NCBI RefSeq assembly: GCF_012726295.1
Contig: NZ_JABAOB010000001.1
Span: 496,001 to 560,000, forward strand
Direction: 5' to 3'
DNA from: Chitinophaga sp. Ak27
GTDB taxonomy: Bacteria; Bacteroidota; Bacteroidia; Chitinophagales; Chitinophagaceae
DNA: 64,000 nt
The notes under the pieces were generated by a model. That model saw only the letters and a list, made by a program, of their open reading frames with translations, was not told the origin of the DNA and ran no database searches. How positions within the stretch are numbered: position 1 is the stretch's first letter; each line of letters begins with the position of its first letter. The position numbers and the translations under genes are program-made. Of this stretch, positions 9,935 to 17,811 are shown in pieces.

Positions 9935-10236
9935 AACTGTTTATAGTCACCTGTCTTAAAGAATTGCTGGGCGATATTTCAAAAATCTTCAAGCTGGCAA
10001 ACATTGACATCTTTAGCTCGGGCGATATCATTGGCCATAGAGACGGCCAGCCACCTGGCATTTTGGAAGAATGGTTTGCCAGTGGAAACCCACAATTTGA
10101 TTCAGTGATGATATTTGCCTTCACAAGCGATGCAAATACCAAACTTGGAATTGAATTGATTATCGACTACAATAAAAAGCTGAAAGAAAATTTTCCGGTC
10201 AGAGCATTTGTTCTGCCCGTAGAAAAATACGTTTAA
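9931..10236 (+). CDS. Small PII/CutA-like protein coupled to the RND pump
   Basis: This 101-residue soluble protein has no signal peptide or membrane segment. Its pattern is beta-alpha-beta-beta-alpha-beta: MKLFIVTCLKE, then helix, DSVMIFAFTSD, helix of about 15 residues, then PVRAFVLPVEKYV. This resembles the ferredoxin-like fold of PII and CutA trimers, but no signature motif is present. It overlaps the pump gene by 4 bp. Small PII-like proteins (such as DUF3240) are known beside some proteobacterial RND metal pumps, so a regulator of the pump is a reasonable guess. The exact family is not recognised. Confidence 0.7.
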   Translation: MKLFIVTCLKELLGDISKIFKLANIDIFSSGDIIGHRDGQPPGILEEWFASGNPQFDSVMIFAFTSDANTKLGIELIIDYNKKLKENFPVRAFVLPVEKYV

Positions 10237-10253
10237 CTTTAAAAGCTAAAAAT

Positions 10254-10439
10254 ATGAGAGAAAGAATTGTGCGTGCCTTTGCCGGCACACTTGTTTTAAC
10301 CAGTATAATCTTAGCGTATACGGTAAATACTAATTGGATATGGCTGGGTGTATTCGCGGGCGCAAACTTGCTACAATCTTCTATTACCAGGTTTTGCCCG
10401 CTGGAGAAGATCTTAAAAGCAGCGGGTGTTAAAGATTAG
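10254..10439 (+). CDS. DUF2892 / YgaP-type small membrane protein
   Basis: The 61-residue protein matches the DUF2892 (YgaP-like transmembrane) family. It begins MRERIVRAFAG, has two hydrophobic segments with a tight turn (about 8-25 and 28-43), and keeps the family's cysteine in ITRFCPLEKIL. In the family this domain stands alone or anchors a rhodanese, a sulfur-transfer enzyme, to the membrane. It follows the PII-like gene by 17 bp and closes the efflux operon. Together with the SQR-like gene upstream it hints at a sulfur-related role for the region (inference). Confidence 0.8.
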   Translation: MRERIVRAFAGTLVLTSIILAYTVNTNWIWLGVFAGANLLQSSITRFCPLEKILKAAGVKD

Positions 10440-10551
10440 TTCGAAGTGTGTTATTTGTATAATATCATGTTCGATCCCCCTGTCAAATTGTAGTGATCGC
10501 CAGCTTTGCCATTTAAATTTAATCTTTTGCGATTGGGGCGCTGATCTGTGT

Positions 10552-11250
10552 TCAACAGATCAACAATAACCTGTTTTGTCCGGGCTTTTCCTTTGGTGCA
10601 CGGTGAATACAGGGAGGCACCTCGCTTTCAGGATGATCAACCGCCAGCCTCCATAGGCGCCCCAAACCTAAACTTATTGGATGTGCATCGGGGTTAGCCT
10701 GGTAATGCAGGTCAAAGCTATGCTCGCTTAAAAATGATTCAAAACCTTCCTCTGCTCCATGATAGCGTTTTTTGAGCTCATCCCGGATGTCGGGGATAAA
10801 TACTTTCTTCCTTCCCTGTGAATTTGGCAATATTTCACTGGACGTTCCATAATAGGTGCACAAAAAGGTATCGACGGGTACAGGTGAGCGATCTACATGA
10901 AAAGAATAAACATCGGTTGAAAAAAACGGGTAGGCATCATCCCGTTCATAGTAGCTGATTACATTCAGGATTGGCAATGCACCATGAGCTTCCAGTAACT
11001 TCAGGTCATCTAAAATAATTTCCCGGGCAAGCTGTCCCTGTTCACTCAACTGCAGTTCACGAAGTTCGTCTTGTCCGATTTCCGTTATATTTCCACTTAA
11101 CGTTATCTTCTCTGTAATCTCTGAAAAATCACCTGTTAGCTGACGATTCCAGCAAATTGCATTCATTTCTCCGCTAAATGGCGTAGAAATAAGGTCTTGA
11201 AAATTCGTGACATAGTGAATTTGTTTCTCCGTATGAGATAAATCTATCAT
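10552..11250 (-). CDS. DUF1826-like protein, putative metal-binding
   Basis: This 232-residue cytosolic protein resembles the DUF1826 family. It has the central SFHVDRSPVPVDTFLCTYYG segment, where the family has a conserved HxD followed by a Thr/Tyr-rich stretch, and the C-terminal IHRAP motif where the family has HRSP. The HxD...H arrangement is like that of Fe(II)/2-oxoglutarate oxygenases, but activity is unproven. It is transcribed divergently from a DUF3892 gene, with a palindrome between them. The assignment rests on motif memory and is moderate. Confidence 0.6.
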   Translation of the reverse strand: MIDLSHTEKQIHYVTNFQDLISTPFSGEMNAICWNRQLTGDFSEITEKITLSGNITEIGQDELRELQLSEQGQLAREIILDDLKLLEAHGALPILNVISYYERDDAYPFFSTDVYSFHVDRSPVPVDTFLCTYYGTSSEILPNSQGRKKVFIPDIRDELKKRYHGAEEGFESFLSEHSFDLHYQANPDAHPISLGLGRLWRLAVDHPESEVPPCIHRAPKEKPGQNRLLLIC

Positions 11251-11302
11251 AATGGTAATATAAAATCATCCGGCAACGAAGTACGGTTATTTTTACGATA
11301 CC

Positions 11303-11316
11303 TACGGTTTTCCGTA
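11303..11316. promoter_or_regulatory. Perfect 14-bp palindrome-type site TACGG-TTTT-CCGTA
   Basis: Arms TACGG and CCGTA flank a TTTT spacer in the 117-bp gap between two divergent genes (start codons at 11250 and 11368). The centre is about 58 bp from both starts. Position and symmetry suggest a dimeric operator that could control both genes. Confidence 0.45.
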
Positions 11317-11367
11317 AGTTATTCATCGCCCAAAACACCACTTTGCAGGTCAATTAAAATCCATACT

Positions 11368-11658
11368 ATGACCACATATCAAATTACCTGCATTAACAAA
11401 CGGGGTAGCCATTACGACGACCACGAAAGAATTTCTCATATCGGAGGACTAACCAATGATGGATTCCGCTGGAAGCTGTCAGAAGACGATGCGATCAAAT
11501 CAATTGAAGAGGGTAAATGTCAATTTTTCGTTAGCGTTAATGGTAAAAGCGTAGATGTTGTCATCGCATCGCACGATAACCGGAAATACCTGAAAACAAC
11601 ATCAGATGGATACCGCCCCAATAACTTACTAAATCTTCCGGAGTGCCCGGCAGGCTAA
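11368..11658 (+). CDS. DUF3892 domain protein
   Basis: The 96-residue protein matches DUF3892 over its length. It has DHERISHIGG near the N-terminus, the WKLSEDDAIKSIEEGKCQFFV block in the middle and the closing RKYLKTTSDGYRPNNLLNLP. No function is known for the family, which is widespread in soil and plant-associated bacteria as a small stand-alone protein. It is divergent from the DUF1826-like gene. Confidence 0.85.
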   Translation: MTTYQITCINKRGSHYDDHERISHIGGLTNDGFRWKLSEDDAIKSIEEGKCQFFVSVNGKSVDVVIASHDNRKYLKTTSDGYRPNNLLNLPECPAG

Positions 11659-11720
11659 ATTCATCCAAAAGATCAGGCATTAAAAAGACTTGATGAGTGA
11701 AACAGCACAACCGAATCCAC

Positions 11721-11767
11721 TTAATAGCGGCGTCTTTAACGTATAAGTTAAGGGCGCCGCTACTTAA
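11721..11767. terminator. Long hairpin between convergent genes
   Basis: The arms at 11721-11740 and 11747-11767 pair over about 20 bp with one bulge and two wobble or mismatch positions; the core TAGCGGCG/CGCCGCTA is perfect. It lies between the convergent DUF3892 gene (ends 11658) and the membrane protein (ends 11804), so it probably ends transcription from both sides. Confidence 0.55.
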
Positions 11768-11803
11768 ATACTTGCACTGGTTGATCCAGTACTTTCTGGT
11801 AAA

Positions 11804-12589
11804 CTATGAACGAGCTTCCAGCAGCCTTGTATATATTTCTGCAAACACCGCAAAGCTCCAAAGCGTTGTTTCGCTGAAACTAAACACTTCTTTGCCGGTC
11901 TTATCTTTGATGGAGTATCCTTTTAACGCTGCTTTCTGAATGGGTTGCAGGTTTGCTAAAGGATAATTAGTATCGTTAACCGTGAGAAATTCTTTATTCA
12001 GACTTACCTGTTTGGATTTACTATTTAAAAATGTGTTGGCAGATAACGCAGTAAAGGAGTTTTTCAGTGCAGTAGCTGTAGTGATATAATTGAATTCAAT
12101 AGTTTTTCCCTGCTCAATTTCCTGCCACAGGTATTCACTTCTTTTGACACGGTTTAGATCGATTAAAGCGCCGATATCCCCGCTGTGGTGAATGCTGATA
12201 AGCTCCCATTGATCGCTGCCATCGCTTTTGAAAGCGAGGTTATTAGGCCCTGGAGACTTGCCGGTAGTGAACAGGAACAAGTCCGTAAGGTTTTTTACTG
12301 GCATAAGGTATTCCTGCGATTTATATTTACGTTCTATACCATTTTCATACAAAAAATATTGAGGCTTATCCATTTTCCGTTTGGCGCTCGCGTAAAAAAT
12401 GACCGCCATGGCCAGTCCAAAAACGAAAATGAATTTGGAGGCGAAGCCCATTCCCGGCTCATTGGGCAGCAGGAAAGCCAGCGCCAGTCCACCCAGGGCT
12501 ATCAACACAAACAATCCTATAAAAAATCCATATACTACCCACATTGATGAGCTTTGCTTATACTCCTGAAGCAATTTTCCTTTTTCCAT
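11804..12589 (-). CDS. Membrane-anchored protein of unknown function
   Basis: The 261-residue protein has two membrane helices near the N-terminus (about 17-40 and 48-66), then a cytosolic part. The stretch YFLYENGIERKYKSQEYLMPVKNLTDLFLF reads like the first strands of a PH-like bacterial domain that follows two helices in several uncharacterised families. The remainder has no catalytic motif that I recognise. It is monocistronic, convergent with DUF3892 and divergent from the GH105 gene. Confidence 0.75.
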   Translation of the reverse strand: MEKGKLLQEYKQSSSMWVVYGFFIGLFVLIALGGLALAFLLPNEPGMGFASKFIFVFGLAMAVIFYASAKRKMDKPQYFLYENGIERKYKSQEYLMPVKNLTDLFLFTTGKSPGPNNLAFKSDGSDQWELISIHHSGDIGALIDLNRVKRSEYLWQEIEQGKTIEFNYITTATALKNSFTALSANTFLNSKSKQVSLNKEFLTVNDTNYPLANLQPIQKAALKGYSIKDKTGKEVFSFSETTLWSFAVFAEIYTRLLEARS

Positions 12590-12812
12590 ATAGTTTAATA
12601 AAAAATTATGTGCTGTAAATCACATGTAATTGAGAAGGGGGTTACCTTCTACCAGGTTAATTAATTTGGGTTAAGCCGCAAATATATACACTTTACAGTA
12701 TCAACTCAAAAAAAATTCTATCCTGTTCCTACTGACAGGTTGGTCATTACGGCCAGGCCACCTCTTCTCTTCCCCCATCCTGGTAGTTACGCACGCTTGT
12801 TTTTTTAGAATC

Positions 12813-12837
12813 AAATCGACAAAAAACTGAACAAAAT
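12813..12837 (+). promoter_or_regulatory. Operator-like site A upstream of GH105
   Basis: This 25-bp stretch (AAATCGACAAAAAACTGA followed by ACAAAAT) shares 18 and 19 of 25 positions with sites upstream of SusC (14157-14181) and of the sensor kinase (23840-23864). Invariant parts are TCG, C-AAAA, TGAA and AAA. It ends 92 bp before the GH105 start codon. A further half-site ATGATTC lies at 12864-12870. It is a candidate binding site for the AraC-type response regulator at 19789-20553. The rest of the 340-bp gap 12590-12929 shows no gene. Confidence 0.5.
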
Positions 12838-12929
12838 CCCAGAAAGATATTTTATTTCTTCGCATGATTCCGCGTGAAGCGTATTGGAAACATTCACTAA
12901 AATTTAGATAAGTTCAACAAGAAAACGTT

Positions 12930-14033
12930 ATGAGTAAATTATTTTTATCCTTGCTGGCCATTATATCCTTTCAATTCCTGTTTGCCCAGCAAAACCTGCT
13001 GACCCAATTCCCGAAAGGCGCCACGCCCTCCGAGGTGGGTAAGCGATTGGCCTACCACTTCGTGGACGGCAGACATGAGCTTTATGCCGGACGGTATATT
13101 CACTATGCCGAAGTTTGCAGCTGGAACGGCGCCTTGGACTACGCTGTAAAAACAAAAGATCAAAAGCTCATCAAGCTGCTACAGGACAAATTCGAGCCCT
13201 TCTTCTCCCGGGAAAAGGTATTGCTGCCGCCCATGAACCATGTAGACTACAACATGTTTGGCAGCATTGCGCTGAAACTCTACCAGGTAACAAAAGACGA
13301 ACGATATAAGAAAATAGGACTAGCCTATGCCGACACCCAGTGGGAAGTGCCAAAGGATGCCAAACCAGATGAAAAAGCCTGGGCGGATAAAGGGTATTCC
13401 TGGCAAACACGTTTATGGATCGACGATATGTATATGATTACCGTTGTACAAAACGAGGCCTATAAAGTAACCGGCGATCGTAAATATATCGACAGAGCGG
13501 CAAAAGAAATGGTACTCTATCTGAATGAAATGCAACGTCCGAACGGGCTTTTCTACCACGCGCCGGATGTGCCATACTACTGGGCCAGGGGAGCTGGCTG
13601 GATGGCAGTAGGCATGCCCGATCTGCTCCGTGAGCTGCCTAAAGATCACAAAGACCGCCAACGTATTATGGAAGGCTATCTGACTATGATGAAAAGCCTG
13701 AAAGCCCATCAAAGGCCCAGCGGTATGTGGAACCAGCTGATTGATGAAGCTGACTTCTGGCCGGAAACATCTGGTACCGCCATGTTTACCTATGCATTTA
13801 TTGTTGGCGTTCAGCAAGGGTGGTTAGATGCAGCCGAGTATGCTCCCGCAGCAAGAAAAGCATGGATGGCCATGAGTTCGTATATAGACGAACGTAATAA
13901 TGTAACCGAAGTTTGTGTAGGTACAGGTAAAAAGAACGATAAGCAATATTACCTTGACCGCCCACGTAATGCGGGCGACCTTCACGGGCAAGCCCCCTAC
14001 CTGTGGTGCGCAGCAGCACTTTTAGGGAAATAA
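12930..14033 (+). CDS. GH105 (GH88-like) unsaturated rhamnogalacturonyl hydrolase
   Basis: The 367-residue protein has a signal peptide (residues 1-19, FLFAQ-Q) and an (alpha/alpha)6-barrel of the GH88/GH105 clan. The catalytic aspartate motif WIDDMYM has D165/D166, and the sugar-binding YYWARGAGWMAVGM and GTAMFTYAF motifs follow. The family removes unsaturated galacturonic or related residues left by pectate or rhamnogalacturonan lyases. The protein is periplasmic. It opens a locus with SusC, SusD and a two-component regulator and is followed by its own terminator hairpin, so it may be transcribed apart from SusCD. Confidence 0.9.
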   Translation: MSKLFLSLLAIISFQFLFAQQNLLTQFPKGATPSEVGKRLAYHFVDGRHELYAGRYIHYAEVCSWNGALDYAVKTKDQKLIKLLQDKFEPFFSREKVLLPPMNHVDYNMFGSIALKLYQVTKDERYKKIGLAYADTQWEVPKDAKPDEKAWADKGYSWQTRLWIDDMYMITVVQNEAYKVTGDRKYIDRAAKEMVLYLNEMQRPNGLFYHAPDVPYYWARGAGWMAVGMPDLLRELPKDHKDRQRIMEGYLTMMKSLKAHQRPSGMWNQLIDEADFWPETSGTAMFTYAFIVGVQQGWLDAAEYAPAARKAWMAMSSYIDERNNVTEVCVGTGKKNDKQYYLDRPRNAGDLHGQAPYLWCAAALLGK

Positions 14034-14050
14034 CTGGCTGGTTTCCTGCT

Positions 14051-14100
14051 GTTGTTGCTGGTGGCGCTGGTGCGGGGACACCAAAGCCACCAACAACAAC
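14051..14100 (+). terminator. Terminator hairpin after GH105
   Basis: Arms at 14051-14065 and 14086-14100 (GTTGTTGCTGGTGGC and GCCACCAACAACAAC) pair at 14 of 15 positions. A nested TGGTG/CACCA stem is inside, and a T-rich tract follows. It starts 18 bp after the GH105 stop. Confidence 0.65.
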
Positions 14101-14156
14101 CTGTTTTCTCTTTGCCTATTTCATCCTCTTCTCCTTCCGCCCCTATATTTTGGAAT

Positions 14157-14209
14157 GATTCGACAAAAAGTTGAATGAAACGTACGAAAAAAGAATTTTT
14201 ACTTCGTAC
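14157..14209 (+). promoter_or_regulatory. Operator-like site B upstream of SusC, with inverted repeat
   Basis: 14157-14181 (GATTCGACAAAAAGTTGAAT plus GAAAC) matches site C at 20 of 25 positions and site A at 18. It is followed at once by the inverted repeat GTACGAA (14182-14188) / TTCGTAC (14203-14209). It lies about 255 bp upstream of the SusC start. The 403-bp gap 14034-14436 otherwise contains the GH105 terminator and a probable long leader; no gene is seen. Confidence 0.5.
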
Positions 14210-14436
14210 TACAATACTGAATGAATGATTTTCCACGAATATAAATCACATAGACCAGGTGTGTAGCAGGTAGCATTTTTGCAGCTTATACTTCTTTATG
14301 TAAAGAATATCCACTTATGAACCAGCCATGACGGCTATTCCACGTATACAGATCCAAAACATTACTTCGGCACCGTGGTATCCCATCTGTATATACCAAT
14401 CTATGCTATTATAAATTTCATCGAGATAACGACCAA

Positions 14437-17400
14437 ATGATCATTATGGAGAAAAACTATACAACAACCAGGAAGCCCCACGCCGCTTCTTCGTGTACGA
14501 GGTACTTACTGAACGGGCTATTGATAGCCTTATTGTTTTTTCTGCTCCCCTTCCATACCCTCGCACAACATCAAACGGTAACCGGCCGGGTTACTGACTC
14601 CCTGGGTAATGGAATAGCCGGCGTTACAATTGCCGCCAAGGGAACAACAGTGGTTGCAAAAACGGACTTATCGGGCAACTTTAGTATCCAGACGGAAAAA
14701 GGCATTCCCCTGAGAGCGTCGCACGTAAGTTATGTCAGCAAAGAAGTGATACCGAATGGAAAACCGCTGGCTATTATACTGCAACAAGCTACCAACGATC
14801 TAAACAATGTGGTGGTTATCGGTTACGGCACCATGAAGAAAAAAGATCTTACGGGGGCCATCACATCTATCCGCCCGGATAAGATTGCAGATGAGAACCC
14901 TAAAACAGTGCAGGATATCATACGCGGAACACCCGGCGTAAGCGTGGGTTTTGACCCTTCTGCAAAGGGAGGTGGCACGATACGTATCCGCGGCCAGCGC
15001 TCCGTATATACGGATGGCGGGCATAATGATCCTTTGCTGATACTGGACGGAATGATTTTTTATGGCGAATTGTCCGAAATAAATCCCGATGACATTGATC
15101 AGATTGATGTTCTTAAAGACGCCTCAGCTGCAGCCATTTATGGTGCGAAGTCAGCCAACGGGGTACTCATCATCACTACTAAAAAAGGGAAAAAAGGGAA
15201 GCCTACTATTCATCTGACAACCAATTTCGGGCTTTCTGACATGGCCGCCAACAGGAAGGTTTTTGGCCCCGACGGCTATATGAAATACCGCCAGGACTGG
15301 TATACAGCAGCTACCTATGGCATCAATACAGCAACCGGAGCCTATGAGCCATATATATCAGAAACAGCAACAGCTGGTAAATGGGGATATTATGAAATGC
15401 CTACCGCTGATATGTTGCAAAAATATGGCATCACTATTGACGAATGGCGGGCCTATTCAACAAATGCCAGTAACGCCTCTGATAAAGAAATCCAGGCTAA
15501 ACGCTTAGGGCTTCAATATACTACATTAGACAACTATCTAAAAGGAAAATCCTTCGATTGGTATGACCACAGTTTCCGTACCGGCTTTAACCAGGACTAC
15601 AACCTCAGCGTATCCGGCGCCAGCGATAAAATAAATTATTATTTGTCCGCCGGCTATCTGTCTAACCAGGGTGTGGTGGTAGGTGATAACTACCGGGCAG
15701 TACGCTCTAACCTGAAAGTGGACGGTAAAGTCACCAACTGGCTCGATATCAGCGCCAATGTCAACTTCCAGGACCGGTCCGATGGAAATATTGCGAATAA
15801 CTGGGGAGCCCAGATTATCAACAACAGCCCTTTTGCGTCTTACAAGGACGAAAATGGTAACCTGGAAGTACATCCTATGGGCGATGAAATGACTGCCAGC
15901 AAGGGGTATAATTTTGATTTCAATAAACAGTATATGAAGCTTGAAAGAGGCTATACTGTGCTAAATACCATTCTCTCCGCCAAGGTAAAATTGCCCTTCA
16001 ATATCCGCTACTCTTTTAATGTTTCTCCGCGATATCAGTGGTATTATAACCGCTATTTCGAATCGTCGGAACACCCCGACTGGTTACCTATAAACCATGG
16101 TGTGGACCGGAACTGGGGAAAACGCTTTGATTGGTCTTTGAATAATACAATCAGCTGGGAAAAGACTTTTGCCCAAAAGCATAAGGTAAATGTAACCCTG
16201 GTCCAGGAAGCTGAAGAAAGACGGTACTGGAGCGATGTTATCAATGCCCGCAATATTTTGCCCAGTGATGCATTAGGATTTCATGAAACTTCTACCGGCG
16301 ATCCGCTTAACAGCAGTTTCAATACCGACGATTCTCATGAAACGGCTGATGGTATGCTTGCCCGCGTGTTCTATTCATATGATGACCGTTATATGCTGAC
16401 GACCTCTGTACGCCGCGACGGTTACTCTGCGTTTGGTACTTCGAATCCTCGGGCCACCTTTTTCTCCGCAGCATTAGCCTGGACCTTTACCAATGAAAGA
16501 TTCTTTAACTGGAGCCCGTTGAACAACGGTAAATTGCGGCTATCCTATGGGCAAAACGGAAACAGGTCCCTTGCCAACCCTTATATTGCGCTGGCCAACC
16601 TCGCTAACGGCGCCACTACTCAGGGATACTTAGATGCCAGCGGCAACTATATCCAGTATTACTATCTAAGGATTGATCGTATGGCGAACCCCCATTTACA
16701 ATGGGAAAAAACATCCGCATATAATATCGGGCTGGATCTCGCTTTCCTAAATAACCGGATCTCCGCTACACTCGATTATTATTACATGCCTACCACCAAT
16801 ATGGTCATGAGTCAATCGTTGCCCGACTTTTCAGGATTTACCAGCATTACTACTAATTTGGGAGAAATACAAAATAAAGGTTTCGAAATTTCGGTTAATT
16901 CCCAAAATATCAGAACGCCCAATTTCACCTGGAATACCACTTTCGGATTCTCGAAATATAAAAACACCATTAAGCACCTTTATTACCGGTATGAGGATGT
17001 ATTAGATGCCGATGGAAAGGTAGTGTCCTCAAAAGAATCTGATGATATCTCCAACGGATGGTTTATCGGACAGTCTGCCAGCGCCATCTGGAACTACCGC
17101 GTAACCGGAATATGGCAGGTGAATGAGGCAGCGGAAGCGGCCAAATACGGCCAGCGACCCGGAGATCCTAAAGTAGCTAATAACTACACGGCAGATGATA
17201 TAAAAAACACGGATGGCACCACAACGGCGGTTTATAATAATAAGGACAAGGAATTCCTGGGCCAGACTACCCCGCCGATAATGTGGTCTCTACGGAATGA
17301 TTTTACTTATAAAAACTTCAACTTCTCTTTCAATATCTATTCTTCCTGGGGCCATAAAAGCCTGAGTACTTCTTACCTGAACCAGGACAATAGTGTTTCC

Positions 17401-17736
17401 TTGGTGACGTACAATGCCAATACGTATCAAAAGGAATATTGGACGCTGGATCATCCGAGTGACTTTTTCGGACGGCTGGATGCACGGGGTCCTTCCGGTG
17501 TTGCCTCTCCCAACAGGGTATTTGATCGTTCTTTTATCAGGCTTGATAATGCAACAATTGGCTACACACTGCCCCACAAGCTTATCTCACCGGCAGGAAT
17601 TGAAAATCTGAAGGTATATGCTACGGTTCGCAATGTAGCTGTCTGGAAAAAAGATAAAAACTGGAACTACTGGGATATTGAAACCGGTGATATGGCGCCG
17701 AGAATATACACGCTTGGGCTGAACGTGACCTTCTAA
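14437..17736 (+). CDS. SusC/RagA-family TonB-dependent outer-membrane receptor
   Basis: The 1099-residue protein starts with a signal peptide (cleavage near TLAQ-H at about 43), then a carboxypeptidase-regulatory-like domain (VTGRVTDSLGNGIAGVTI), the SusC plug (VVIGYGTMKKKDLTGAITSI) and a TonB-dependent beta-barrel ending in an aromatic residue (LGLNVTF). It imports oligosaccharides delivered by the SusD partner. The start is uncertain: codons 1 and 4 (14437, 14446) are both ATG and give the same mature protein. It is paired with SusD 75 bp downstream, and the nearby GH105 points to a pectin-type substrate. Confidence 0.95.
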   Translation: MIIMEKNYTTTRKPHAASSCTRYLLNGLLIALLFFLLPFHTLAQHQTVTGRVTDSLGNGIAGVTIAAKGTTVVAKTDLSGNFSIQTEKGIPLRASHVSYVSKEVIPNGKPLAIILQQATNDLNNVVVIGYGTMKKKDLTGAITSIRPDKIADENPKTVQDIIRGTPGVSVGFDPSAKGGGTIRIRGQRSVYTDGGHNDPLLILDGMIFYGELSEINPDDIDQIDVLKDASAAAIYGAKSANGVLIITTKKGKKGKPTIHLTTNFGLSDMAANRKVFGPDGYMKYRQDWYTAATYGINTATGAYEPYISETATAGKWGYYEMPTADMLQKYGITIDEWRAYSTNASNASDKEIQAKRLGLQYTTLDNYLKGKSFDWYDHSFRTGFNQDYNLSVSGASDKINYYLSAGYLSNQGVVVGDNYRAVRSNLKVDGKVTNWLDISANVNFQDRSDGNIANNWGAQIINNSPFASYKDENGNLEVHPMGDEMTASKGYNFDFNKQYMKLERGYTVLNTILSAKVKLPFNIRYSFNVSPRYQWYYNRYFESSEHPDWLPINHGVDRNWGKRFDWSLNNTISWEKTFAQKHKVNVTLVQEAEERRYWSDVINARNILPSDALGFHETSTGDPLNSSFNTDDSHETADGMLARVFYSYDDRYMLTTSVRRDGYSAFGTSNPRATFFSAALAWTFTNERFFNWSPLNNGKLRLSYGQNGNRSLANPYIALANLANGATTQGYLDASGNYIQYYYLRIDRMANPHLQWEKTSAYNIGLDLAFLNNRISATLDYYYMPTTNMVMSQSLPDFSGFTSITTNLGEIQNKGFEISVNSQNIRTPNFTWNTTFGFSKYKNTIKHLYYRYEDVLDADGKVVSSKESDDISNGWFIGQSASAIWNYRVTGIWQVNEAAEAAKYGQRPGDPKVANNYTADDIKNTDGTTTAVYNNKDKEFLGQTTPPIMWSLRNDFTYKNFNFSFNIYSSWGHKSLSTSYLNQDNSVSLVTYNANTYQKEYWTLDHPSDFFGRLDARGPSGVASPNRVFDRSFIRLDNATIGYTLPHKLISPAGIENLKVYATVRNVAVWKKDKNWNYWDIETGDMAPRIYTLGLNVTF

Positions 17737-17811
17737 AAATATTCATTTTCATACCTGTTTCTAATGATGCTTTTGTGGGAATTACAGGTGGTTAAAATCA
17801 AATAAAGAAAC

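Noticed and set aside
11697..11939. 80-codon frame between DUF3892 and the membrane protein
   Set aside because: It covers the convergent terminator hairpin and the 3' end of the opposite-strand gene, so it is a shadow.
12590..14436. Search for tRNA, transposase ends or CRISPR repeats in the larger gaps
   Set aside because: No cloverleaf, no terminal inverted repeats next to a transposase and no regularly spaced repeats were seen here or elsewhere in the window.
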